From: Tsukamurella sp040611135
GTDB taxonomy: Bacteria; Actinomycetota; Actinomycetes; Mycobacteriales; Mycobacteriaceae
Length of the DNA: 64,000 nt
Direction: 5' to 3'
Assembly: GCF_040611135.1 (NCBI RefSeq)
Contig: NZ_JBEXNL010000023.1
Coordinates: 1-64,000, forward strand
Each line of letters starts with the position of its first letter. Positions within the stretch are counted from its first letter, which is position 1. This document shows, piece by piece, positions 1 through 7,974 of the stretch. The notes beneath the pieces are model-generated. The model did not search any database and was not told the DNA's origin. It was given only the letters and a program-made list of their open reading frames with translations. The translations under genes were made by a program, and so were the position numbers.

Positions 1-899
1 ACGAACAGGCGTTTGACCCATGCCACACCGTTGGCGGTGGCCCTGCCGATGAGATTGCGGGCGATCTCCGCCGGCATGCTGCCGCCACCGTCGAGGTGCA
101 CGGTGCCGGGCCGGTCGCCGAGGAGTACCTCCGCGGAGACGGTGACGTTGACCGTGACCGGCTGCCCCTCCACAGCATCCCGGCCGGTCAACCGGGCGAA
201 GGCGGTGTCGGCCATGAGCTGCGGCCGGGTCCGCAACTCGTGGTCGTGCCCGACGTGGGTGTCGGCGTGCTTGCGGAGCGCGGCGTACGCGCCGACGGCC
301 TGGGCCATCGGCAACAGCAGCGACAACCGGGCCATCCCCTCCGGCAGGGGCCGCAGGGTGACGGTGCGGTCCTTCTCCGCCGCCGCGATCCGATCCACCG
401 TGGCCTGTGCATCCAAGCGGTAGGCGACCTGCTGCACCTTCCCCGCGAGTTGCTTGAGCCCCAACCCCGCCAGGGTGGCGGGGTCGGCGCAGAGCTCCTC
501 GTCGGCGCGTTGCCGGTCCGCGATGTCCACGTGACTCAGGCCCGCGAGCAGCGTCGGGATCGCCTCCGGGGACAGGTCACCGTCGTAGAGCCGGGCCCGG
601 GTGTGCGGCATGCACCGCTCCAACTCCACCGCCCTGGCGACGAACCGCCCGGCGGTGTTCGGGGAGATGTGCAACGCCAACGCCACCTCGGCGGCGACGC
701 CCTGCTGCCACCGATCCTGCGGCACCCCCGCCGCCACCCGCTCACACACCCGCTGCCGCAGCAGATCCGCCGCCAGCGCGTACTGCTCCACCGCCAACCG
801 GCACCGCCGGACCTCACTCGAACGCAACCGATCCACCACATCCCCACCCGAAGCTGCATCAGGAGGCGGATCATCCTTTACTGCAATACTTTCGTCCAT
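1..899 (-). CDS. DUF222 / 13E12-repeat family protein, C-terminus cut off by the window
   Basis: An open minus-strand frame runs from ATG at 899 to the window edge with no stop, giving 299 codons. The N-terminal part (MDESIAVKDD) and the all-helical stretch that follows, with phrases such as GVAAEVALALHISPNTAGRF and ELERCMPHTRARLYDGDLS, are typical of DUF222 proteins of the actinobacterial REP13E12 family. These usually end in an HNH nuclease domain, which would lie outside the window, so nuclease function is inferred. Such genes are multi-copy and mobile-like in related genomes. The start is the first ATG after an AT-rich gap. The first 2.99 kb of the window has none of the GCACCGTCG 9-mers common elsewhere. 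Confidence 0.8.
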   Translation of the reverse strand, partial: MDESIAVKDDPPPDAASGGDVVDRLRSSEVRRCRLAVEQYALAADLLRQRVCERVAAGVPQDRWQQGVAAEVALALHISPNTAGRFVARAVELERCMPHTRARLYDGDLSPEAIPTLLAGLSHVDIADRQRADEELCADPATLAGLGLKQLAGKVQQVAYRLDAQATVDRIAAAEKDRTVTLRPLPEGMARLSLLLPMAQAVGAYAALRKHADTHVGHDHELRTRPQLMADTAFARLTGRDAVEGQPVTVNVTVSAEVLLGDRPGTVHLDGGGSMPAEIARNLIGRATANGVAWVKRLF

Positions 900-1050
900 A
901 CCAGGACGCTACCCGGACCCACTGACAAGTTTTCGATCACACGAATCACATCGAAATATTTTGCTAGTCGCGCTACGGCGAGCGCCCACATGTCAGTGCG
1001 ACGCGGTTCCATGGAGACCGCACATCGTCGATCACCCTTCAGGAGTCCGC

Positions 1051-1635
1051 ATGCCCTTCTACGCACCACCGGCCGATTCCGAGCGTGCCGGGATCCGCGG
1101 CTTCCTCGCCCAACAGCTCGACGGCCTGCGGCACACCACGTTCGGCATGACGGAGGCGCAGATCCGCCTCTCCCCCGCCCGGAGCTCGCTCACCGTAGGC
1201 GGGCTGCTCAAACACGTCACGCTCACCGTCGACGCCTGGTCCGCGCGGGCCGAGGCCGCACCCGAGCTGTTCAGCGACCCGCGGCTCGACGCGATGGCCG
1301 AGGGGGAAGACTTCCGCGTCGGCGACGACGAGACTCTCGAAGACCTGCTCGCCCGCTACGACGCTGCGGCCGCGCGTATCCGCGCCGTCGCGGATCGGGC
1401 CGATCTCGACGCCGTCGCGCCCGTGCGCCCCGCCCCGTGGTTTCCGGACGGCTTCGAGGGGTGGACGGTGCGCTGGATCCTGCTCCACGTCATCGAGGAG
1501 GTGGCCCGCCACGCCGGCCACGCCGATATCCTCCGAGAGGAGATCGACGGCGCCACCGGATACCCGCTCATCGCCGCCGCCGAGGGCATGGGCGACCTGG
1601 GCTTTGTCCAGCCGTGGACGCCCGGGCGCGACTGA
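1051..1635 (+). CDS. DinB-like (DUF664) putative metal-binding protein
   Basis: This 194-residue protein resembles DinB/DUF664 four-helix-bundle proteins, which often use mycothiol or another thiol as cofactor. Histidines at the expected places are visible: one in LLKHVTLTVDAW and a cluster in HVIEEVARHAGH near the C-terminal third, the usual three-His metal site. AGGAG lies five bases before the ATG, which decides the start against longer versions of the frame. It stands just before a MerR-type promoter, so it probably has its own transcript. The substrate cannot be read from the sequence. Confidence 0.75.
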   Translation: MPFYAPPADSERAGIRGFLAQQLDGLRHTTFGMTEAQIRLSPARSSLTVGGLLKHVTLTVDAWSARAEAAPELFSDPRLDAMAEGEDFRVGDDETLEDLLARYDAAAARIRAVADRADLDAVAPVRPAPWFPDGFEGWTVRWILLHVIEEVARHAGHADILREEIDGATGYPLIAAAEGMGDLGFVQPWTPGRD

Positions 1636-1672
1636 CGCAGTGCCGACGGATCAGGGCACCTGCGAAACGGTG

Positions 1673-1703
1673 TTGACTTCGAGCGCACTCGAAGGCTTAG
1701 CGT
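1673..1703 (+). promoter_or_regulatory. MerR-type promoter with 19-bp spacer and operator palindrome
   Basis: The -35 TTGACT (1673-1678) and -10 TAGCGT (1698-1703) are separated by 19 bp, the lengthened spacer typical of MerR-activated promoters. A perfect inverted repeat, CTTCGAG-cgca-CTCGAAG (1677-1694), fills the spacer. The predicted start of transcription coincides with the GTG at 1711, so the merR message is probably leaderless and self-regulated. Confidence 0.8.
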
Positions 1704-1710
1704 TGCTCAC

Positions 1711-2214
1711 GTGGTCGCACACACGGATGAACTCGCAGCCATCGTCGGTTCGCGCGGGCCGCTGCCCAACACCGCGGCGATCCTTGCCGGGCCGGCGCAG
1801 GAGGGGCCGCTCACCGTCGCCGAACTGGCGGAGCTGGTGGGCGTCTCGGCCCACACGCTCCGGTACTACGAACGGATCGGGCTGGTCACCGTCGACCGAG
1901 ACGGCGCCGGGCACCGCCGGTACGGCCCCGAGGCGATCGCCCGGGTCATCTTCCTGACGCGACTGCGCCTGTCGGGCATGCCGATCGCCGACATCACGGA
2001 GTACGTGCATCTCGTCGACGGTGGCGACGCGACCGTACCCGCCCGCCTGGCCCTGCTCACGGCGCACCGCGCCCGCACCGTCGCGCAGATCGAGGAGCTG
2101 CAGTACTCGCTCGCGGTCATCGACTACAAGATCGCCACCTACGGCGGCGCCCTCGGGACATGTGTCGCCGAGGCTGCCGACGCCTTCGAACCCCAAGATT
2201 CCCAGGAGGATTGA
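1711..2214 (+). CDS. MerR family transcriptional regulator
   Basis: A 167-residue regulator with a winged helix-turn-helix near residues 34-60 (LTVAELAELVGVSAHTLRYY, followed by ERIGL) and a coiled-coil dimerisation helix (AHRARTVAQIEELQYSLAVI). An unusual N-terminal extension of about 30 residues precedes the HTH. The C-terminus has one cysteine (GTCVAEA) and no obvious metal-binding loop, so an organic or redox ligand is more likely than a metal; that is inference. The GTG start is placed by the promoter just upstream. The aldo-keto reductase starts two bases after its stop and is the likely target. Confidence 0.9.
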   Translation: MVAHTDELAAIVGSRGPLPNTAAILAGPAQEGPLTVAELAELVGVSAHTLRYYERIGLVTVDRDGAGHRRYGPEAIARVIFLTRLRLSGMPIADITEYVHLVDGGDATVPARLALLTAHRARTVAQIEELQYSLAVIDYKIATYGGALGTCVAEAADAFEPQDSQED

Positions 2215-2215
2215 C

Positions 2216-3214
2216 ATGCTCCCCACACACCCCCTCGGCACCCTGCAGGTCTCGGCGCTCGGCCTCGGCTGCATGGGCATGAGCCACGCCTACGGCTCGG
2301 CCGACCCCGTCGAGTCGCGTGCCACGCTCGAGGCGGCCCTGGCCGCGGGCGTGACCCTCTACGACACCGCCGACATGTACGGCAACGGCGCCAACGAGGA
2401 GTTCCTCGGGCCCTTCATCCAAGCGCATCGCGACGAGGTCGTGCTCGCCACGAAGTTCGGCTTCGTCAACGACGAGAACGCCAAGCCGATCGGCCTCGAC
2501 GGCCGCCCCGAGCGCGTAGCCGGCTGCGTGGACGACTCCCTGCGCCGCCTCGGGATCGACGTGATCGACCTCTATTACCTGCACCGCGTCGACCCGCAGG
2601 TCCCGGTGGAGGAGACCGTGGGCGCGATGGCCGAGCAGGTCGCGGCCGGGAAGGTCCGCGCGCTGGGCCTGTCGGAGGCCTCCGCCGAGGACATCCGCAA
2701 GGCCGCCGCGGTGCACCCGATCGCCGCGCTCCAGTCCGAGTACTCGATCTTCACCCGGGATGTGGAGGACGGTCCGCTGCAGGCGGCCCGCGAGGTGGGC
2801 GCAGGCCTGGTGCCCTTCAGCCCGCTGGGCCGCGGCCTCCTCACCGCCGACCGCGCCGAGGTGGCGAAGGCACTGAGCGGGAGCGACTTCCGGCATTCCA
2901 TTCCGCGCTGGCAGGGCGAGAACCTCGAGGCGAACCTGCGGCTCGTGGACCGGATCGACGCCATCGCCGCCGACCTCACCGCCTCCGGGGCCGGGGCCGA
3001 CGGTGCGCCGGTGACCGCCGCGCAGGTCGCACTCGCCTGGGTGTTGGCGCAGGGCGACGACATCGTGCCGATCCCCGGCACGACCCGCCGTAAGCACCTC
3101 GGGGACAACCTCGGCGCCGCCGCGGTGACGCTGACCGACGGTCAAGTGGCGGAACTCACCGCTCTCTCCGCGGTGGGCGAGCGCTACCCGCAGCGCACGC
3201 TCTTCCAGCGCTAG
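2216..3214 (+). CDS. Aldo/keto reductase
   Basis: This 332-residue NADPH-dependent oxidoreductase of the AKR superfamily reduces aldehydes or ketones. The catalytic tetrad is complete: Asp50 and Tyr55 in LYDTADMYGNG, Lys80 in LATKFGF and His123 in YYLHRVD. The C-terminal nucleotide-binding motif (IPGTTRRKHLGDN) is present. Its type is that of the YhdN/IolS-like stress AKRs. AGGAGG precedes the ATG, and the merR stop lies two bases upstream, so the two form one operon. The physiological substrate is unknown. The end overlaps the convergent MFS gene by four bases. Confidence 0.93.
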   Translation: MLPTHPLGTLQVSALGLGCMGMSHAYGSADPVESRATLEAALAAGVTLYDTADMYGNGANEEFLGPFIQAHRDEVVLATKFGFVNDENAKPIGLDGRPERVAGCVDDSLRRLGIDVIDLYYLHRVDPQVPVEETVGAMAEQVAAGKVRALGLSEASAEDIRKAAAVHPIAALQSEYSIFTRDVEDGPLQAAREVGAGLVPFSPLGRGLLTADRAEVAKALSGSDFRHSIPRWQGENLEANLRLVDRIDAIAADLTASGAGADGAPVTAAQVALAWVLAQGDDIVPIPGTTRRKHLGDNLGAAAVTLTDGQVAELTALSAVGERYPQRTLFQR

Positions 3215-4344
3215 GAACCCACCCGATCGACCCGCAGCCCCGACGGTGCCGCCCACCGCGCCACGCCGGCCAGCACGGCGGACGCGACCAATACCCCGCC
3301 GGCGGTGAGGAAGGCTGCGTCGTAGCCGTCGCCGAGCATCGGCGCCACCACCAGCGGCCCCACGATCTGGCCGATCCCGTACCCGGCGGTGAGGACGGCG
3401 GCGGAGCGTGGGATGCCGATCCGGGCTCCCGCCTCCATCGACAGCATCACGGCGCCGATGAACGTGCCGCCGAACAGCACCGCCGAGACCGCGGCCGCGG
3501 CGGGCCCGCGGACCAGGGCGGGTAGTACCGCGGAGACCACCTGCAGCAGGAGCGCGAGCACCAGCAGCGTCTCCGCCGAACGGTAGCGCCGTAGCCTCGC
3601 CCAGATCAGCGGCGACACCGCGGCCGCGAGGCCGACGATCACCCACGCCGCCGGGCCCTCCCACCGCTCCCCGCCGACCGCGACCGCGGCCACGAGGAAG
3701 GTGCCCAGCACGATGTACCCGAGGCCCTCGAGGAAGTAGCTGATCCCGAGCGCCCAGCCGGCGATGCCGGGCCGGGGCGGGGAGGCACCGTCGGGCCGCC
3801 CGACGGTGCCCCGCCCTCCCGGCGGAAGCCGCCACGCGAACAGCCCGAACAGGGTCGTGGCCACTGCGGACACCCACCACAGCGCGCGCCAGCCGACCAC
3901 CTCGCCCAGCCCGACGACGAGCAGCCCGGATACCGCGATCCCCACCCCCACACCGCAGAACGCGACGCCTGCGGCGGCGGTCCCGGCGACCGCGCCGGCG
4001 CAGTAGACGAAGACGACGGCGCTGGCGAGGCCGGCGATCAGCCGCACGGCGGACCACAGTGGCACGTTCACGGCGAGCACCATCGCGACCTCGCTCGCGA
4101 CGAGGGCGACCAACGAGGCGCGCAGCAGCATCCGACTCCGGGCCAGCCTCGGCCAGAGAGCCAGCGCCAGGGCCCCGAGGAAGTAACCGAGATAGTTGAA
4201 CGTGGCGACCACCGCGGTGGATCCGGGCGACATGCCGGTCTGCTCCTGCATGAGCGGCAGGATCGGCGTGTAGACGAATCGCCCCAGCCCCATCGCCGCC
4301 GCGAGTCCGGCGAGTGCCCCGAAACCGAGTTGCCGCGCATTCAC
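3211..4344 (-). CDS. YbfB/YjiJ family MFS transporter
   Basis: A 377-residue, twelve-helix major facilitator. The start (MNARQLGFGALAGLAAAMGLGRFVYTPILP) carries the GxGRFxYTPILP signature of the YbfB/YjiJ group. A proline/glycine-rich central loop (about residues 175-190) separates the two halves and contains two facing copies of the iterated 9-mer (3786 and 3801). It begins nine bases after the stop of the DHA2 transporter gene, so both are probably co-transcribed under the TetR regulator at 5797. The substrate is unknown. Confidence 0.85.
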   Translation of the reverse strand: MNARQLGFGALAGLAAAMGLGRFVYTPILPLMQEQTGMSPGSTAVVATFNYLGYFLGALALALWPRLARSRMLLRASLVALVASEVAMVLAVNVPLWSAVRLIAGLASAVVFVYCAGAVAGTAAAGVAFCGVGVGIAVSGLLVVGLGEVVGWRALWWVSAVATTLFGLFAWRLPPGGRGTVGRPDGASPPRPGIAGWALGISYFLEGLGYIVLGTFLVAAVAVGGERWEGPAAWVIVGLAAAVSPLIWARLRRYRSAETLLVLALLLQVVSAVLPALVRGPAAAAVSAVLFGGTFIGAVMLSMEAGARIGIPRSAAVLTAGYGIGQIVGPLVVAPMLGDGYDAAFLTAGGVLVASAVLAGVARWAAPSGLRVDRVGS

Positions 4345-4353
4345 TACGCCATC

Positions 4354-5736
4354 CTAACGAGCGACCTTCTTCTGCTCGGCGGGGAGGAGCAGGGCGAGGA
4401 CGAGGGCGATCGCGACGAGGCCGGCGCTGACGAGCAGGGCTCCGCGATACCCGGGGAGGACGGCGGCACCGTCGTTCAGCGCGGCCGCGACCGTCACGAG
4501 GATCGCGAGGCCGAGCGCCCCGCCCACCTGCCGGAAGGTGTTGAGCACTCCGGATACCATCCCCGCGGCCGACGGGGCGACCGCCGAGGTCGCGATGTTC
4601 GGCAGGGGCAGGAAGACCATGCCGATGCCCACCGAGGTCACCAGCGACGGGATGAGCACCGCGCGGACGAAACCGCCGTCGGCGGGGAGCGGCGCGAAGA
4701 GCAGGAAGCCGACCGTCGCGAGCGCCGTCCCGATCAGCACGACGCGACGGGCGCCGATCTTCGGCACGAGCCCGGTCGCGACCCGGACCGCGACCACGAT
4801 GCCGAAACAGAAGGGCAGGAACATCAGTCCGGTCTTCGTCGCCGAATAGCCAAGGCCCATCTGGAGATACAGCGAGACGAAGTAGAAGGCACCGAACTGT
4901 CCGGCTACCACGACGGCGAGCACCAGGCACGGGACCAGGACCTCGCGTCGCCCGAGTAGCCGGAAGTCGACCAGCGGCACCGTCGTTCGGCGCTCGACCG
5001 CGACGAAGGCGCCGAGCAGGACCAGGGCGACGGCGAACCAGCCCACCGTGCGGACGCTGCCCCAGCCGTTGTCGGTGGCCGCGACGATCCCGTACGCCAG
5101 AACGGTCAGCCCCGCGGTCGCGAGCACCCCTCCGGCCCAGTCCGTCCGACGGTCGGCCCCCTCGACCGGCCCCGGCGCGGCGTAGGTGAACACGAGGCCG
5201 AGCACGGCGACCACCGCACCGCAGGCGATGACGGTAGGCCAGCCGAAGGCGTCGGTGAGCACGCCGGATAGGACCACACCGACCGCACCGCCGACGGCGG
5301 CACCGATAGCGATCGCGGCGAATCCCCTGGCTCGCTGCGCCGGTTCGCGGAAGGTCAGGGCCACCGAGGTGATCGCGGCCGGCGCGATCGCGGCGGCGCC
5401 GACGCCCTGGAGCACGCGCACGGCGATCACCTGCCACGGCTCGTGGCACAGATATGCGCACAGGGAGGCGACGCCGAACAGTGTGAAGCCGAAGCGGAGC
5501 AGAGCTCGCGGGCCGAACCTGTCGGACAGCCGCCCGGCGAGCAACAGGAGCCCGCCGAACACCACCGCGTACGCGTTGACCACCCACGACAGGCCCTGCG
5601 GTGAGAAGTCGACGTCGTCACGGATGGCCCGAAGCGCGACGTTGGTGACGGAGGCGTCGAGGGCGACGAGGAACTGGGAGAGCCCGGCCAACAGCAGTGC
5701 CGCGCGGATCGGAGGTTTTTGTGTATCTAGTAACAT
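4354..5736 (-). CDS. DHA2-type (14-helix) MFS drug exporter
   Basis: A 460-residue proton-driven exporter of the EmrB/QacA type. The family motif in the first helix is seen in FLVALDASVTNVALRAI, the loop 2-3 motif in GRLSDRFGPR, and the antiporter motif C region in GVGAAAIAPAAITS. I prefer ATG at 5736 to GTG at 5757 because a good promoter ends eight bases before that ATG and a 12-bp palindrome covers the junction, implying a leaderless message. The divergent TetR gene is the natural repressor. Confidence 0.88.
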   Translation of the reverse strand: MLLDTQKPPIRAALLLAGLSQFLVALDASVTNVALRAIRDDVDFSPQGLSWVVNAYAVVFGGLLLLAGRLSDRFGPRALLRFGFTLFGVASLCAYLCHEPWQVIAVRVLQGVGAAAIAPAAITSVALTFREPAQRARGFAAIAIGAAVGGAVGVVLSGVLTDAFGWPTVIACGAVVAVLGLVFTYAAPGPVEGADRRTDWAGGVLATAGLTVLAYGIVAATDNGWGSVRTVGWFAVALVLLGAFVAVERRTTVPLVDFRLLGRREVLVPCLVLAVVVAGQFGAFYFVSLYLQMGLGYSATKTGLMFLPFCFGIVVAVRVATGLVPKIGARRVVLIGTALATVGFLLFAPLPADGGFVRAVLIPSLVTSVGIGMVFLPLPNIATSAVAPSAAGMVSGVLNTFRQVGGALGLAILVTVAAALNDGAAVLPGYRGALLVSAGLVAIALVLALLLPAEQKKVAR

Positions 5737-5773
5737 AATTATGTAGGGTAGCCTCACTCACGCACGGACACAA
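5733..5773 (-). promoter_or_regulatory. Exporter promoter with TetR-like operator
   Basis: On the minus strand, TTGTGT (5773-5768), a 17-base spacer and TACCCT (5750-5745) form a promoter whose transcript would start at or just before the ATG at 5736. The perfect 12-bp palindrome ACATAATTATGT (5733-5744) sits over the transcription start and start codon, a classic repressor position. Confidence 0.7.
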
Positions 5774-5796
5774 GACCGTTCCGCCACAATGAGGAG

Positions 5797-6465
5797 ATGC
5801 GCCAGATCACGCCGCGCCGCGGCCGACCACCCAGCATCACCCGGGAACGGATCGTCGGCCGCGCGCTCGAGGTGCTCGACGAGCAGGGCACGGACGGCCT
5901 GACGATGAAGGCGCTCGCTGCGGATCTCGGAGTGACCACGATGGCGCTCTACCGACACGTGGACGACAGGGAGACGCTCCTCGCGCTCGCGCTCGACGCG
6001 ATCGCGGAACCCTTCGCGGCGATCGACTTCCCCGACGAGCCACGAGCGTGCATCGATCTCGCGATGACCACGCTCTACGATTCGCTCACCGCGCACCCGT
6101 GGGTGCCCGAGGCACTCATCCGACCGCAACGGATCGGCCGCGGCGCACTGCTGCTCACCGACGCCGTGATGGGCGCGGCGTACCGACTCACCGGCGACCG
6201 GGGGACCGCGCTCGCCGCCTACCGCGCACTGTGGAGCCTCACGCTCGGAAGCGTCCTATCGCACCTGCGCCAGCGCGCGGAGGGGACGCCGCTCACCCAC
6301 GAGCGCATGGACGAGATCGTCGGCACGATGCCGCCCGACGCGGTGCCGAACCTGCGCGCGAGCGCCGAACTGGACGCGGCGCCCGCCACCGCCGACGAGT
6401 TCGCCGCGAGCCTCGCGGCGCTGATGACGGGCCTCTTCGGCCCCGAGGGGCCCTGGAACTCCTAG
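5797..6465 (+). CDS. TetR/AcrR family repressor
   Basis: A 222-residue TetR-type regulator. The N-terminal HTH lies near residues 15-60 (REEIV-like helix, then LTMKALAADLGVTTMALYRHV), followed by a ligand domain of the TetR_C type common in drug-exporter repressors. It is divergent from the DHA2 exporter and shares its control region. CACAAT (5785-5790) lies six bases before the ATG, so its own message may also be leaderless; the purines between them are too close to the ATG for a normal ribosome site. Its end overlaps nagB by four bases. Confidence 0.9.
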   Translation: MRQITPRRGRPPSITRERIVGRALEVLDEQGTDGLTMKALAADLGVTTMALYRHVDDRETLLALALDAIAEPFAAIDFPDEPRACIDLAMTTLYDSLTAHPWVPEALIRPQRIGRGALLLTDAVMGAAYRLTGDRGTALAAYRALWSLTLGSVLSHLRQRAEGTPLTHERMDEIVGTMPPDAVPNLRASAELDAAPATADEFAASLAALMTGLFGPEGPWNS

Positions 6466-7241
6466 AAGGGCTGATTCGCCGGCTTGTTGGCCAGCACGTG
6501 CACGTAGTAGTCCTTCAGCCGCAACTTCGACGCGGCGGCCTCGTCGATGACGACGGTGACGTGCGGGTGGAACTGGAGCACGGACGCGGGGTTGATCGCG
6601 GCGACGGGCCCCTCGACGGTGGCGGCGATCGCCTCGGCCTTGCCCTCGCCGGTGGCCAGCAGCAGCAGGTGCTCCGCCTCGGAGATGGTGCCGAGCCCCT
6701 GGGTCAGCACGTGGATGGGCACCTCGTCGATGGACGCGAAGAACCGCGCATTGTCCTCGCGGGTCTGCGTGGTCAGCGTCTTGATGCGGGTGCGCGAGGC
6801 GAGCGAGGAGACGGGCTCGTTGAAGCCGATGTGGCCGTCGGTGCCGATGCCCAGCAGCTGCACGTCGACGCCGCCGGCGGCCTTGATCGCGTCCTCGTAA
6901 CGCTTCGCCTCGGCGGCGATGTCCGCCGCGGTGCCGTCCGGCCCCTCGACCTTGGCGTCCGGGATGTCGACGTGCGAGGTGAACTCCTTGCGGATCACCT
7001 CGCGGTAGCTCTCAGGATGCCCCTTCGGCAGCCCGACGTACTCGTCGAGATTGAAGGACACGCAGTCCTTGAAGCTCAGCCCGTCCTCGTTGTGGCGACG
7101 GATGAGCTCCTGATAGCTGGCGAGCGGCGTGGAACCGGTGGCCAGCCCGAGCACGGCCGGACCACGCTGCACGTGATCGGCCACGATGTCGGCGGCGGTG
7201 ACGGCAACGTCGGCGGGGGTCGGGCGGATCACGATTTCCAT
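6462..7241 (-). CDS. nagB: Glucosamine-6-phosphate deaminase
   Basis: NagB converts glucosamine-6-phosphate to fructose-6-phosphate and ammonia in amino-sugar catabolism in the cytosol. The 259-residue length fits the family. Key stretches are visible: substrate loop GLATGSTP near residue 33, FNLDEYVGL with the catalytic Asp, LLGIGTDGHIGFNEP with the active-site His, and the lid region. No nagA or sugar transporter is adjacent, so it stands alone here. It converges on the TetR gene with a four-base overlap. Confidence 0.96.
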   Translation of the reverse strand: MEIVIRPTPADVAVTAADIVADHVQRGPAVLGLATGSTPLASYQELIRRHNEDGLSFKDCVSFNLDEYVGLPKGHPESYREVIRKEFTSHVDIPDAKVEGPDGTAADIAAEAKRYEDAIKAAGGVDVQLLGIGTDGHIGFNEPVSSLASRTRIKTLTTQTREDNARFFASIDEVPIHVLTQGLGTISEAEHLLLLATGEGKAEAIAATVEGPVAAINPASVLQFHPHVTVVIDEAAASKLRLKDYYVHVLANKPANQPF

Positions 7242-7294
7242 GCGGCCATCCTAGAGCGCGCGGGCGCGGAGTACCCGCAGTTCAGCCAAACTGG

Positions 7295-7828
7295 TCATAA
7301 CCAAATTCGCGGAGGGCGGCGACACCGCGCGAGGCCGGCGATGAGCAGCACCACAGCGGGCGCGCCGGCCAGCAGCGCGAAGCCGAAGGCGCCGAAGATC
7401 CCGCCGAGTAGGCGCGGCATGTCCGGCCGCTTGCCGAGCACGACCTCGGAGTAGCCGGGTGCGGGCGTACACGTCGCAGTGATCCGACCGCCGCCGGTGT
7501 CGAAGGTGCGCAGCACCATCCGGTTCTCGACGGTGACGGCGCCGGACACCTCGCGCAGCGGGACCGGGGCACCGTCGAGTCCGGTCAACAGGCACGACGG
7601 CGCGCCCTCCTTGACCCGCGTCGCGGCCAGGACCGCGTACTCGGTGCCGGACGGGAGCTCGACGGTGTGCGGCGCACCGTCGAGCGGGACGACGTGCGCG
7701 TCGAGGCGGAACTGCGGCAGGGTGAGCGTGAGAATCAGGACGATCGGGACCGCGATCACGGCGAGGAGCAGCCCCAGACCGAGCCGGATCCGCGCGGCCG
7801 GGCTCACCGGCGCGGACGCCTGCGACAC
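7295..7828 (-). CDS. Hypothetical membrane protein with two transmembrane helices
   Basis: I do not recognise this 177-residue protein as a named family. A first membrane helix lies near residues 12-37 (IRLGLGLLLAVIAVPIVLIL), followed by an extracytoplasmic domain of about 90 residues with two cysteines (SCLL, TCTP) that could form a disulfide, and a second helix near 140-165. The layout suggests an envelope-anchored beta domain. It is transcribed away from the MFS gene at 7975; start regions are about 150 bases apart. Confidence 0.6.
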   Translation of the reverse strand: MSQASAPVSPAARIRLGLGLLLAVIAVPIVLILTLTLPQFRLDAHVVPLDGAPHTVELPSGTEYAVLAATRVKEGAPSCLLTGLDGAPVPLREVSGAVTVENRMVLRTFDTGGGRITATCTPAPGYSEVVLGKRPDMPRLLGGIFGAFGFALLAGAPAVVLLIAGLARCRRPPRIWL

Positions 7829-7929
7829 GACATCGAGCTGTACTCCTGGGCGATCCGCCCGGATCCCGGATAGTTCACGATTCCACGTTAGTGCAGATCA
7901 CACCCACCCGGGCCGACGTGACGCTCGCC

Positions 7930-7966
7930 GCAACCGGTTGCTTGAGTTGCATTATGCAACTAGCGT
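7930..7966 (+). promoter_or_regulatory. Promoter carrying two palindromic operators
   Basis: TTGCTT (7938-7943), a 17-base spacer and TAGCGT (7961-7966) form a promoter ending eight bases before the ATG at 7975. GCAACCGGTTGC (7930-7941) is a perfect palindrome over the -35. AGTTGCATTATGCAACT (7945-7961) is a perfect 17-bp palindrome filling the spacer. Both share GTTGC/GCAAC half-sites, so one repressor, of MarR type by its look, may bind both. Confidence 0.75.
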
Positions 7967-7974
7967 CGTGCGGC

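Noticed and set aside
96..1676. Long plus-strand frame over 0.1-1.7 kb
   Set aside because: It is the mirror of the DUF222 gene and then of the DinB-like gene, with Arg/Pro/His-rich text of no family character.
2117..5587. A 1156-codon minus-strand frame
   Set aside because: It runs across the aldo-keto reductase and two transporter genes in a shifted frame; the text is Arg/Gly-rich and the genes underneath have complete families.
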